Positions 53,586 to 63,598 of a stretch of DNA of 64,000 nt are shown in pieces. A program made the position numbers and the translations under genes. The DNA is from Atriophallophorus winterbourni (taxonomy: Eukaryota; Platyhelminthes; Trematoda; Plagiorchiida; Microphallidae). Each line of letters opens with the position of its first letter. Within the stretch, counting starts at the first letter, position 1. The stretch spans positions 1-64,000 of the forward strand of contig JACCGJ010001457.1 in assembly GCA_013407085.1 (NCBI GenBank), written 5' to 3'. The notes under the pieces are model-generated. The model did not search any database, was not told where the DNA came from, and saw only the letters and a list, made by a program, of their open reading frames with translations.

Positions 53586-56500
53586 CGGGGGTGGTAGTAG
53601 GAATGAGCCGCCTACTATCTATAAAATGCTCCCACGTGGCGTGCGTCTCAAATAGCCTCTGACAACCAAGTCCAACTCCTGGCCTGCACGAGTGGCTTTC
53701 ACAAGCCCGGCGGAACTGCTCTTACTGACAGGAGAAGGGGCGAAGGCGGGTGACTGGCGCCATAAAACCAGTTAGCTCCGGGCAGATGGAGCTCGTCAGC
53801 TACTGGCAATCCATCTAGGGGAAGGAAAACCCTGACTCCAAACCCCCATTGCCTTGTGGGTTACCCGATTGCGGGAAAGGCTTCGGGAGAAAACCCCGTG
53901 GAAAAATCCGGAGAGAAGCCCTGTAGGTAGATAACTGGCGCACAGCGCGTTTATCTGCCAGCTCCCTGCTGCCTTGTAGCTTGCACTTGGCTGTGCAAAG
54001 GCTAGAGAGGTGTACTCGAACAAACACCAAGTGGTGCTGGGGTTATCACTTGTACACTATCCCCAAGAAACTTCATGACGATATCTCAACGTATATCTCA
54101 GCTCTCTGCTACGGCGTTCCCGAGACGCGACGCGCCCTTGGCTCTCCCAGCGGCTAGGGTGAAAAGTAAAAAGTAAGCTAGCTGGGGCCATAAATATCCG
54201 TAAGGTCTTTTATCTGGGATGTTGGAACGTACGGACACTGCGTGACGTTGGTAGTCAAGCAATCACGATGCGCTCTTTATTGGACTACCAAGTAGATGTT
54301 GCTTGTCTTTCCGAGGTCCGCCTTCCCGGACACGGATCCAAATCGATCAAGGTCCCCGGAGTCGATCGTAATTATTGGCTTTTTTATAGTGGGCCCGAGG
54401 ATGGATCTGGTCAGCATGGAGTAGCGATAGCGCTCAGCGACCATGCTAAGCAAGCACTCATGTCATGGATGCCTGTATCCCCGAGAATTGCGGTGGTCCG
54501 GCTGAGGGGTCACCCTTTGAATATAACAGTCGTTTCGGTGTATGCCCCAACCCTATCAGCCGACCAAACCACAAAAGACGATTTTTATAACCAACTTCAA
54601 TTCGTAGTCGATAGAGTTGCTGGAAACGACGTACTGGTTGTGGCTGGTGACTGGAACGCTCGTACAGGATCAGCAGATTCCGCAACAAACCGAATCCTGG
54701 GAAAATTTGGCCTAGGGCAGCGCTGCTCGAATGGCGATCGACTGATCGAGTTTGCGGCCTACAATCACCTATACGTCTGTAACACTAAATTCCAGCACCC
54801 TAAAAAACACTTGGTCACATGGTACTCGAACGATGGTAGAACGGCGAACCAGATCGATTATGTTCTAATTCGCGCACGTTGGATGTCTTCGGTGCTCGAC
54901 TGTAGGTCCTATCGTGGAGCCGAAACAGGGAACGCAGCAGGCACCGATCACACACTTGTTCGCGCAAAGCTCCGACTTCGCCTGCTAAACCGCCAAAGGA
55001 AAACTCCTAGGAAGCGCTTAAACTTGGAAGCCTTAGGAAACCCGGCCCAACGTAAGAAGCTCATTGACGATATCGCTGAGCGGTTGGATGGGAGTGATGC
55101 ATCAGTCGAACAACAGTGGTCCAGACTGAAGACCGCTACTCAGACTGCAGCACTAAAAACCCTAGGCACGGCCTCTCGTCGCCGACGAGATTGGATTTCT
55201 CAGAACACCATCGAGCTCTCTGCCCGGGCAAGAGACGCCCGAATGCATGGTGCATCTGATTATCGCCTCCTTAGGAGAGCTGCTACACGATCAGCCCGCA
55301 AGGATCGTCAGCTATATTGGGCGGAAACCGCATCCGAAATGGAAGCCGCAGCAAGTATAGGAGACTTTGGACGACTGTTTCGCCTGATTCGCAGAGCATC
55401 TGGAAGCTGTGGTTTTTGTACGAACCTTCGAGATTCGTCAGGACAGATGATATTTGACCTTCATCAAAAGATAGATAGGTGGGTTGAGCACTTCAGTCAG
55501 CTACTGAACCGCCCGTCATCTATCAATGCAGTATTCACTTCCCCGATAAATAGCTGTGAATACCCGGTCAACTGCGAGGCACCATCAGAATACGAGATAT
55601 CAAGTGTTTTACGACGAATGCAGAATGGTAAATCGCCAGGTGAGGACGGAATTTCCGTTGAACTTATTAAAGCCTGTGCCGACGTATTATTATCTCCGCT
55701 ACATCGGCTGTTTTGTTCGATCTGGGAGACGGAAGTTTTCCCATCAGACTGGGGGATGTCTATCATTCTACCACTGCCGAAACGTGGAGATAAATCTGTG
55801 TGCTCCAATTACCGCGGAATAAGTCTAATCGACACCGCTGCTAAAGTGTTTGCAACGCTCCTGCTTAATCGGTTCTCCGCCGAAAGAAATCTGCGCACCA
55901 GAGTTAACCAAGGTGGATTTCGCCCTGGGATGGGTTGCGTAGATCAAATATTTACTTTACGCAGGATCCTCGAGCACCGTGCACGGTATCAACAGCAAAC
56001 GATAGCTTGCTTTATTGACTTCCGCGCCGCCTTCGACTCCGTAGACCGTGGTTGTTTATGGGACATCATGCTATCGGATGGGGTTCCATTAAAGCTCGTC
56101 AACCTAATCAGAGCCTATTACAGCTCTACAAGGGCACGGGTTCGTGTCTACGGTGAAGAATCGCGTGAATTTAACTTGCACACAGGAGTCAGGCAAGGTT
56201 GCCCGCTATCGCCGGTTATGTTTAACTATGTCGTAGACTGGATAATGAACCAGGCGTTAACAGGGTATCAAGGGGTGCAAATTTCAACGGATCTATGGAT
56301 TTCCGACCTTGACTACGCTGACGATATAGTCGTTCTGGGCGACAATACCGAAATGCTGCAAAGCGTTTTAGACCGCATTAGTGCCACTGCCGCGAAAGTC
56401 GGTCTTGAGATAAACGCGGCTAAGACCAAGGCATTTTTTTATTCCGACACACCAGGCATCCAGCCACTTCGCGTCCAGGGTTGTCCGATCGAATACGTTC

Positions 56501-57178
56501 CAGTCTTTAAATACCTCGGCTCAAGTATATTGCCCAATGGTCAGGCGAAAGATGAAGTGAAGTTAAGGGTCGATCGTGCTCGTAATGCGTTTTTGCAGTT
56601 GAAAGGCACCCTTTGGCGCAAGCCCGGGATCAGCCTAAAAACTAAGACGCGTGTTTATCAAGCAGCGATCCGCCCTGTACTGCTTTATGGATGCGAGACA
56701 TGGCCTTTAAGGTCACAGGATGTACGCACATTAGAAGTGTTCGACCATTGGTGCCTTAGGGTAATCTTGGGCATCCGATATACTGACCGAGTATCTAACG
56801 CAGCCGTACGAGAGCGTTGCAGCGGACTATCTCCACTTTCCGCTCACATACAACGGCGAAGGCTGCAATGGTTTGGCCACGTCCTCCGAAAGACAGACAC
56901 AGCACTTCCAAAACTCGTCCTCGACCCCAAACCCGTTCGCACCTGGCGTCGGCGGCAAGGTGGTCAAGTGAAAACCTGGCTGTCAACTGTGAAAGAGGAT
57001 GTAGACACCCTGGGTCTGCGTACCGTCTACGAGTTCGCAGGTGGGAACGAGACTGGATCACGATCTGCAACGATCTCGCCTCCGATCGACGTGCGTGGGC
57101 TGGTGCGATCCGAGACATCAATGAAGCCGGCTAATCCACTCGTGGAGCCAGCCGCACAAAAGTAAAAAGTAAGTAAGT
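53586..57178 (+). mobile_element. Full-length RTE-clade LINE with intact ORF
   Basis: 5'UTR 53586-54162, ORF 54163-57165, and essentially no 3'UTR: the ORF stop TAA falls inside the terminal AAAAGTAAAAAGTAAGTAAG. Flanking GTTGTCACAGC (53575-53585) and GTTGTGCAGC (57179-57188) look like an imperfect target duplication. It is inserted in a CR1-like RT gene. Its 5'UTR and 3' end recur, fused, at 60262-60997. Confidence 0.85.
54163..57165 (+). CDS. RTE ORF2 (endonuclease-reverse transcriptase), intact
   Basis: Open from 54163. The first ATG is 54268, but conserved endonuclease sequence (FYLGCWNVRTLRDVGSQ) lies upstream of it, so translation must start earlier at a non-ATG codon or the native ATG was lost. 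Endonuclease: VACLSEVRLPGHGS, VVAGDWNARTG, QIDYVLIRARW, GTDHTLVRAKL. RT: KSPGEDGISVELIKAC, YRGISLIDTAAKVFATLLLN, CFIDFRAAFDSVDRGCLWD, TGVRQGCPLSPVMFNYVVDW, catalytic YADDIVVLG, FKYLGSSILPNG. C-terminus LQWFGHVLRKTDTALPK and GGQVKTWLSTVKEDVD. About 1000 residues with all motifs. Confidence 0.9.
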   Translation, partial: KVKSKLAGAINIRKVFYLGCWNVRTLRDVGSQAITMRSLLDYQVDVACLSEVRLPGHGSKSIKVPGVDRNYWLFYSGPEDGSGQHGVAIALSDHAKQALMSWMPVSPRIAVVRLRGHPLNITVVSVYAPTLSADQTTKDDFYNQLQFVVDRVAGNDVLVVAGDWNARTGSADSATNRILGKFGLGQRCSNGDRLIEFAAYNHLYVCNTKFQHPKKHLVTWYSNDGRTANQIDYVLIRARWMSSVLDCRSYRGAETGNAAGTDHTLVRAKLRLRLLNRQRKTPRKRLNLEALGNPAQRKKLIDDIAERLDGSDASVEQQWSRLKTATQTAALKTLGTASRRRRDWISQNTIELSARARDARMHGASDYRLLRRAATRSARKDRQLYWAETASEMEAAASIGDFGRLFRLIRRASGSCGFCTNLRDSSGQMIFDLHQKIDRWVEHFSQLLNRPSSINAVFTSPINSCEYPVNCEAPSEYEISSVLRRMQNGKSPGEDGISVELIKACADVLLSPLHRLFCSIWETEVFPSDWGMSIILPLPKRGDKSVCSNYRGISLIDTAAKVFATLLLNRFSAERNLRTRVNQGGFRPGMGCVDQIFTLRRILEHRARYQQQTIACFIDFRAAFDSVDRGCLWDIMLSDGVPLKLVNLIRAYYSSTRARVRVYGEESREFNLHTGVRQGCPLSPVMFNYVVDWIMNQALTGYQGVQISTDLWISDLDYADDIVVLGDNTEMLQSVLDRISATAAKVGLEINAAKTKAFFYSDTPGIQPLRVQGCPIEYVPVFKYLGSSILPNGQAKDEVKLRVDRARNAFLQLKGTLWRKPGISLKTKTRVYQAAIRPVLLYGCETWPLRSQDVRTLEVFDHWCLRVILGIRYTDRVSNAAVRERCSGLSPLSAHIQRRRLQWFGHVLRKTDTALPKLVLDPKPVRTWRRRQGGQVKTWLSTVKEDVDTLGLRTVYEFAGGNETGSRSATISPPIDVRGLVRSETSMKPANPLVEPAAQK

Positions 57179-57868
57179 GTTGTGCAGCTTCCTAGTGCAC
57201 AATTCAGCATTAAGCACGGTTCGACATGGCTTTCTTAAAAGAAGGTCGTGTCTCTCGAATCTTTTATGCTTTTTAGATAGAGTCTCCAAGACACTGGATG
57301 AAGGCGGACGGGAAGAGTTCTTTTACTTAGACTTTAGTAAGGCCTTCGACTCGGTTACTCACAGGTTCCTAGGGATGAAGCTCGCGGCCAAAGGCATATC
57401 TCGTAAGCTTCACGACTGGATAACCAGTTTTCTTCGTGATAGATCCTTCCAGGTCCGTGTAGGTGTTACTACCTCTAAATTCGCAACAGTTACCAGTGGG
57501 GTCCCACAAGGTTCAGTATTAGGCCCAATACTCTTTCTGATGTTCATCGATTATCTGGCGTCGCAGTTGTCATGTCCCTGCTACATGTTTGCTGATTATG
57601 TTAAATTCACCGGATCCAGTGATCACAGTGATTTGTTAAGAGATATTGAAAAGGTCATTAAATGGTCGCAGGATTGGGATCTTCCTCTGAACTATAGTAA
57701 ATGTCATCTGTTGTCTGCAGCAGTCGACAGAATTACAGTAACTGCGAATAACGGTAGGATCGACTTTAAATCTATTCAGAGGGTTAAGGATTTGGGTATA
57801 GTCGTAACAACGGACTTCAACTGGGCTGCGCAATGTGCCTCAGCTGCACGGCTTAAATCCGTTCTGAC

Positions 57869-59000
57869 ATGTACAACGGAAGTGCAGCTTGTTCACCGAA
57901 ATTTCCAAGTTTAGCCACTTCAAATATTTTGCCTGTTTCGAATGCCGCCAGAGCGTTCTTCCGCTCGCACGTACCATTCAAATTAGCGGCGTTTAATGTA
58001 CGGACTTTAGCTAGCATCGGACAGCAGACAGCATTGACTCACACACTTGACAACCTAGATGTCGATGTTTGCTGTTTGTCAGAAACACGCATGCACAACT
58101 CAAGCTCGATTACGCGATTTTCTAATCCTTCGAACTTACGCAAGTCACACTATCTACGCCTATCCACTGACAAGGACGCCACGTTATCTGGTCGAGCTAG
58201 TGTCGAAATCGTTTTGAGTGGGAGAGCTGAGGTTGCACTGTTAGACTGGATCCCAGTCGACAGTCGCCTTTGTGCAGTAAGACTACAGGGTTCGTGCAAG
58301 AAAGGCCGATGTCGCAATCAATCTCACAAACCTGTTTGTTTCCAAACCTAACTGTGTGCGATGTCAATCTTGAATTGGTCGACAGCTTTGTTTACCTTGG
58401 CAGTTGTATCTCCGCTGGAGGTTGTGTCGAGGACGAGATCTCACATCGTGTTCGCAAAGCGGGTGCAGCGTTTGCTAACCTTCGCCACCTGTGGCGTCGA
58501 CGCGATGTTTCACTCCATACTAAAGGCCGAGTGTACAACGCAGTGGTGCGTGCTACACTCCTTTATGGCTGCGAAACCTGGTCTATCCGAGCGGAAGATG
58601 TCCGTCGGCTTTCTGTTTTTGATACCCGTTGCCTGCGTAGAATTGCTCGCATTCGGTGGCAGCATCGTGTTACAAATATAGATGTCTGCAAGCGGGTGTT
58701 AGGACCAGGTGGCCACGGACTGAGAGAAATGCTGATGCTTGCTCGCTTGCGATGGTTGGGACATATTTTAAGAATGCCTACTCACCGTTTACCGTACCGC
58801 GCCTTATTCGCAAAGCCTGACTGAAGCTGGGAGAAAAGATCGGGTGGCCAGTCCATGACGTGGCGCGTTGGGATGAAAAACTCACCGTAGCGCTAGGCTC
58901 AGTTGGGCGTATTCGTTTGCCTGGGTGGAATCCAAAAGCTCCACCTAATAGTTGGCTGGAAACATTACGAGATATGGCTGCAAACCGAAGTTAGTGGCGC
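57869..59000 (+). mobile_element. RTE deletion derivative (endonuclease joined to C-terminus)
   Basis: 57940-58300 encodes the endonuclease N-terminal half (LAAFNVRTLASIGQQTALTH, DVCCLSETRMHNSS, LLDWIPVDSRLCAVRLQG). It jumps at about 58340 to the post-RT region (LVDSFVYLGSCISAGGCVED, LLYGCETWSIRAEDVRRL, LRWLGHILRMPTHRLPYRAL). The whole RT core is missing. A TGA follows at 58822 and homology continues to about 59000. Confidence 0.8.
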
Positions 59001-59320
59001 CAGTGTATTTTATTGCGTGTCTTAATCTATTATCCGGTATGTTATTCTCACATTATATTTGAAGAAAAAACGAAGCAAAACACAAAATCGCATGCAGTGA
59101 AACTACAAAAACAAACTTCTTTTTACGCATTTTTTGCATATTTCGCTTGCCCACTTCCATATTCTTCACGCGCTTGCTTATCTGCCTTTCCTGCTTCATA
59201 TTGCTTGGTACTTTGTCTGGTTCCAGATTTGTGCTTGATCATGGAGATGATATTTACCAATGAATTACAGCCGTCTGTTTTTGGGATTAATTTTTCTTCA
59301 ACATTTTTAGACTTTGTATT
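59001..59320. other. Presumed NIT2 5' region
   Basis: AT-rich, with no TATA or initiator I would defend. The NIT2 ATG is at 59321. An RTE remnant ends at about 59000, leaving about 320 bp for a promoter/5'UTR unless the 5'UTR is spliced from further upstream. Confidence 0.3.
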
Positions 59321-59541
59321 ATGTTCCGATTGGCTTTGATTCAAATGCGTGTTGGATCTGACAAGATAGCCAACTTGAAGAATGCCACAGATCTTATAGC
59401 CACCGCTATGAATCAGCATTCACCTCGACTCATTTGCTTACCTGAGTGCTTCAATTCTCCGTATGGAACACAATTCTTCGAATCATACGCCGAACCTGTT
59501 CCAAGCGGCCCTACTTGTATGGCGATTTCTGAAGCGTCCAA
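59321..59541 (+). CDS. NIT2: Omega-amidase NIT2, exon 1
   Basis: Encodes the N-terminus of a nitrilase-superfamily omega-amidase, which hydrolyses 2-oxoglutaramate and 2-oxosuccinamate in the glutamine transaminase pathway. It begins MFRLALIQMRV at the first ATG, in register with animal NIT2. LICLPECFNSPYGTQFF holds the first catalytic residue (Glu42 here, Glu43 in human NIT2). The exon ends ISEASK with two bases of a Lys codon before GTAATT. Its third base is supplied by the exon at 62107. The exon is intact. The region upstream is RTE remnant and unassigned sequence with no clear promoter. Confidence 0.88.
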
Positions 59542-60261
59542 GTAATTGGTATTTTGTTTTCATTAATCTGCTGTGAATTCCCAATGGTTTTTTGTTATAA
59601 ACTATGGTTTCTACCAATATACGCTGAATTGGCCATCTTTCTTGAATAAAAGACAGCACATGAATATGCAATTGTATTGAATTTCTATGTCTCATATTTA
59701 AAACTATGATACCTTGATTCCCACCGTTAATGAACTACTTCGTGAAACACTTGACTCTGACTACCGCTTTCTCATTTTTCTATCGAATCATTGGTAGCCT
59801 GACTACCTCAGTCCACGCGAAATCTATGAATGCACAGACTGTTCTCCTAGATCTAAATTCATATTTCCATGCACCACCACTTTGGTTTGCAATTAAAACA
59901 AGGATGTGATATGTAATTCAATAATTTTGGTAGTTCTGCCAAACACACAAGTTAGACCAGGACTCCATGTTGCGAAGAATGTAAAAATTTCGATAATTAG
60001 TACCATCATATCATCATTGGTATTGCCTGTTAGCACCAAACAGCAACTATTCAGAGTATTTTGTCATGACTTTCAAATGTCAAAACCGTTTTCCTGATGT
60101 GAACATGGGCTAACTTTCAATATACGAAAAGTCGTAACGCTCCACAAGACCCACAAAAATCTCATGTTGAATTTTATGGTGACAGATATCAAATACATTG
60201 TACACTATCTCCAATATATGTTCGTCCATTTATCGTTGAAGCAGTCGTTTGTTCCGTTATC
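59542..60261 (+). other. NIT2 intron 1, left part
   Basis: AT-rich intronic sequence. No recognisable coding or repeat feature. Confidence 0.55.
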
Positions 60262-60997
60262 ACGATGTACTTTACTTTACTTTACTTTTGTGCGACTATC
60301 TCCTCCTTGAGGCTGAGTCGGCTTCAATGAAGATTCTTTGGAATTTGGGTACAAAGAGGCGTCCCCAGCACCAGAAAGAGATTGTGTGCACCAACTAACC
60401 GTCTACCAGACTCTGTTCCAGATTTTTCCTCGGGGTTTTCTCCCGAAGCCTTTCCCGCGATCAGGTATCCCGCAATTCAGCGGATATTTGAAATCGGGGT
60501 TTTCCTTTCCCTAGATGAAATGCCCTCCCTGGCTAACGAGCTACATCTGCCCGAAGCAAACTGGTTTTCAGGCGCCAGTCACTCGCCCTCGCCCCTTCTC
60601 CTGTTTAGTAGAAGTAGTTCCGCCGGGATAAGGGAGCCACTCGTGCAGGCCAGAAGCTGGTATGTATGTAAGATGTATGAAAGCACAAGCCTGGATCAGG
60701 CAAAGTGCCGCACAGTCAGAGACTACACGTGGGCTAAGATACTGTCAGGTTGCCCAGGCCTAGACAGATATGAGGGGGAAATAGAAATGGTAGTGAGACT
60801 CCAGCGTGTTTCAGCATGCAGCTCACTACCGTTGGCTAATCAATTAAGCACGATGTTAGCCGCACAGCATAGAAATGCTGCACGATTGCACATCTGTGCC
60901 AGAAGCTGGACTTGGTTGTCAGAGGCTATTTGAGACGCGCGCCATATCGGAGCATTTTATACACAGTGGGAGCTTATCACCACTGCCACCCCCGTCC
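60262..60997 (-). mobile_element. RTE 5'UTR/3'-end fusion mini-element
   Basis: On the minus strand it begins like the RTE at 53586 (GGGGGTGG, ATAAAATGCTCC, GCGTCTCAAATAGCCTCTGA). It follows that 5'UTR to about 60400 (GGAAAGGCTTCGGGAGAAAA, CCCCG). It then passes directly to the RTE 3' end (GAAGCCGACTCAGCC, GTCGCACAAAAGTAAAGTAAAG). No coding region. SINE copy 17 sits inside. Lies in NIT2 intron 1. Confidence 0.82.
60661..60897 (-). repeat. SINE copy 17 (reference copy), perfect 12-bp target duplication
   Basis: Flanked by GCCAGAAGCTGG at 60649-60660 and 60898-60909. Family description: about 225-235 bp. 5' end GCACRGATGTGCAATCGTGC. Inverted repeat GGTAGTGAG...CTCACTACC in the middle, overlapping a B-box-like GCTGGAGTCTC. 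Small palindromes CAGTC-AGA-GACTG and GCCTG-ATC-CAGGC follow towards the 3' end. The tail is a (CATA)n-type tetranucleotide. No ORF. Confidence 0.9.
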
Positions 60998-61011
60998 ATG
61001 ACAACCTTTGG

Positions 61012-61398
61012 ATGTGTGTTTGCATGATAATCCAAATATGTACAATATTCAATGACAAAGAAATTCTTGCAATTATGTCGATATCGTTTAAGAGATTATT
61101 TGAGGCTGTGTTACGGCAACGCATGCACTGTTATCTAGGACCGAATGAGTTCGGCGGTGGACCCAGTCCTATCCCATTAGGTCAGCAATTGTTCTCACCC
61201 CTTTGGTGGTTTCTCGGATACAATTTATTAATACTTTTATTTGATTTCACATTTTTCTGGCCCTTTCGTGTTACCGTCATTGAAGCTGATATTCTTCCCG
61301 GGCGATATCAAGGAGAAACACTTGAGTCTCAGTTTCTTTCTCTAACTTCAGTTGAGGTGCGCAATGCAACCTGTAATAGGCGTTGCATTAGTAGATGA
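61012..61398 (+). other. Unassigned open frame in NIT2 intron 1
   Basis: 128 codons with one strongly hydrophobic stretch (WWFLGYNLLILLFDFTFFWP, about residue 64-83). No family recognised and codon content is unconvincing. Could be chance or a fragment of another element. Confidence 0.2.
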
Positions 61399-61606
61399 AT
61401 CATAACGTCTAGGAAGCCTTTCAATGAAACCACTGGAGTTATGATAGCATTAGCCTGAGAGAGTTCGTTCCACGCTTGTTTACCGTCCTCCTGCTGATCA
61501 TGTGTCGTACTGTTGATTTAGTGTAAGTTACTACGATTCCCATTCAAGTCGTTAGTGCTTAATTTCCTTGTATTCTCTTTTAATGGTGATCTGAACTATT
61601 TCAGGA

Positions 61607-61690
61607 CAGTATCTTAGCCCACGTGCACTCCATGACTGAGGCACTTTGCCTGGATCAGGATTCTGATTTCGCACATCATACACATATTCT
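61607..61690 (+). repeat. SINE 3' fragment (copy 18)
   Basis: 5'-truncated: GACAGTATCTTAGCCCACGTGCA ... CACTTTGCCTGGATCAGGA, with a degenerate CATA tail. Confidence 0.7.
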
Positions 61691-62100
61691 CAATACGGCT
61701 TGTTTATCTTTCCGGTTTATTGCACCTGGTGTGAATGACTTGGCGCTGAGTGTTATACCTGAAGTTTTTACCGCCGCACGATTGCTAAGAAAACTTACGC
61801 TATTATATGAACGTTAAAACCCCAACAGGCTGTCATTTTGATTTAAACGGGTGTTTTAACTGCGATAACGTCCGTTTCTCTCTGCAGTTCATAACTTTCT
61901 AAACCTATCTCTTTTACGATTTTACAACAATGAATTAGTGACGCTGCTTATTAATGTAGTGTTTTTCGTGGTGTATAATGCTGAACTTGCATATTGATAA
62001 TCGGTGAACCTTCTGTATGGCATGACAATATCATAGTCACTCCCCAGTCTACTAGTTTCGTTGACTTACTACATCAGTTTTATGCATAATCTTTCATTAA
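61691..62100 (+). other. NIT2 intron 1, right part
   Basis: AT-rich. A polypyrimidine stretch ends in the TTTCAG acceptor of exon 2. Nothing else recognised. Confidence 0.55.
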
Positions 62101-62106
62101 TTTCAG

Positions 62107-62252
62107 GAAACACGGTGTGTGGATAGTAGCTGGTTCGATTCCTGAACAAGGTGAGGGTGGCAAGTTGTACAATTGCAGTGTGACTTTCAACCCTGACGGC
62201 AAAGTGGTCGGCACATACAGAAAATTGCACATGTTTGATATTGATATACCAG
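62107..62252 (+). CDS. NIT2: Omega-amidase NIT2, exon 2
   Basis: Acceptor TTTCAG at 62101-62106 and donor GTTTGT from 62253; 146 nt. It encodes KHGVWIVAGSIPEQGEGGK, then LYNCSVTFNPDGKVVGTYRK and LHMFDIDIPG, collinear with human NIT2. The Lys of YRK is the second catalytic-triad residue. The Cys-containing segment is not in the window. The trailing G leaves phase 1. The intron before it (59542-62106) contains a mini-RTE plus SINE. The intron after it contains a CR1 fragment and a Gypsy LTR, so remaining exons lie beyond 64000. Confidence 0.87.
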
Positions 62253-62404
62253 GTTTGTACTACGAGTCTCGTTTCTTTTTTGAACTTATCCTAATATTCA
62301 TTTCCGTGTTATATGTTATGATACGAGGCTGTCATTGGGATAACTAAGATGCATCCTTGGCTTTCACTATGAACTTCAACATTATGGACATACTAAGTTA
62401 TTTA

Positions 62405-63598
62405 TTATTATAAATTCAATTCAATTTAATGGTCTAAAAAGCATACAGCTTTACAAAAACCACAGAATACTATGGGAATTACGAATAACATAGGTAGTAA
62501 AAAGGCATTTGTTTGCTTACTGAGCAGTTCAGGAATCAGGTAAAAATCCATAGGGTAGAAACTGTTTTCAAGCGGTTGGATGCCACGTGTTAATCCATGG
62601 GGTCAAGATGTATAGCTTACTTCGATGCATGGGTTCAAAGTTCAAAGCTTTTATGGTGTAGAATATATTGGTTCAATCTTTGGATTGGTCGACATGAAGT
62701 TGTCCAAGTTTGATTTGAATATATCCAAGTTGGGTGAATGTGCAACGTTACAGGGTAGGGAGTTCCAGGTAAAACATACACGTACATAATAAAAATACCG
62801 TCGACAGTTCAATCTCGAATCAGGAATAAGTACTGTGTAGTCATGACTACGGCTGGTTCGAGGTGGTAGTCATGCGAATAGTTTATTCAGGGGATGGTTG
62901 GAGGTATGCAATATATTGAACAGAATCGAATCACCTCTAAGACGGCGGTAGCGAGAGTCGAAGAGATTGAGACTTGTAATACGAGCTTTGTGCTTTAAAC
63001 CACGTATGAGCTTGGTGGCCCGATGATATATTCTCTGCAAGAGGCTGATGTCCTTCTGTAGCCAGGGTGACCAAGCCTGAACCGCATACTCCATGGTTGG
63101 CCTCAAGTACGTATTAATTATTCGATGAACAGTTTGCTTCCTGAAACTCCCGAACACGCGTTTTAGCAGAAGCATTACTCTTGACGTCTTTTCATAGACG
63201 TGGCGTTATGTGACGATTTCAAAGTGCTGCTCACCCACACATCCAAGTCCTCCTTGTCAGTGCTTTCATGAATATGTGAACCAAGGGTGTAAGGGAACTA
63301 GAAATGTCTTCCAACAGCCAATACCTTGCATTTTCCTGTAAGGCATCGAGGTCCAGCCGATGCTGTCTGCAATCCTCAGTTGTGTCCATAGCTTAATGTC
63401 ATCCGCAAATAACAAGATTTTGCAGCCAACAAGTTTAGGTAAGTCGTTTACATAGATCAGGAAAAGAATTGATCCAAGTACTGATCCCTGCGGCACCCCA
63501 CTCGTTACTGCAGTGAGTCTTGACAAAGCACCATCAACCCTTACTCGAATGACACGGTCGCGGAGATAATCCTAAAACGAGGCTAGTAATGAACCCTT
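62405..63598 (-). mobile_element. CR1-like LINE 3' portion, cut by Gypsy LTR
   Basis: Minus strand from 63598: RT end (SRLTAVTSGVPQGSVLGSIL, LLFADDIKLWTQL with catalytic FADD), then YLRPTMEYAVQAWSPWLQKD at about 63100 and YRRLRGDSILFNI. A 3'UTR follows to an AATTGAATT-type tail near 62420. Frameshifts are present near 63260. Lies in the intron after NIT2 exon 2. Confidence 0.75.

Larger units (their letters stand above)
51971..57868 (+). pseudogene. CR1-like LINE ORF2 split by two nested insertions
   Basis: Pieces: 51978-52979 (TLDLLLSEGP, LEKTDHVTIIF; then KSTGPDDVHPKIV near 52815), 53504-53574 (PVSLMSVLCRTLERLIRDL) and about 57189-57868 (HGFLKRRSCLSNLL, FYLDFSKAFDSVTHRF, TSGVPQGSVLGPILFLMFID). 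The catalytic FADD reads FADY at about 57595. The pieces join across a short RTE-derived element (52988-53495) and a full RTE (53586-57178). Several stops are present. It breaks off into an RTE remnant at about 57869. Confidence 0.8.

Noticed and set aside
54458..54688. Minus-strand frames across the RTE ORF
   Set aside because: Shadow of the intact plus-strand endonuclease coding sequence.
56795..57134. Arg-rich frames near the RTE C-terminus on both strands
   Set aside because: Overlap the conserved GHVLRK...GGQVKTW coding region. The plus-strand one only mirrors an alternate reading of the C-terminus.
60661..60897. SINE family as a hammerhead ribozyme or as a MITE
   Set aside because: No CUGAUGA core with GAAA was found, and target duplications of 12-13 bp with 5' truncation argue for reverse transcription rather than DNA transposition.
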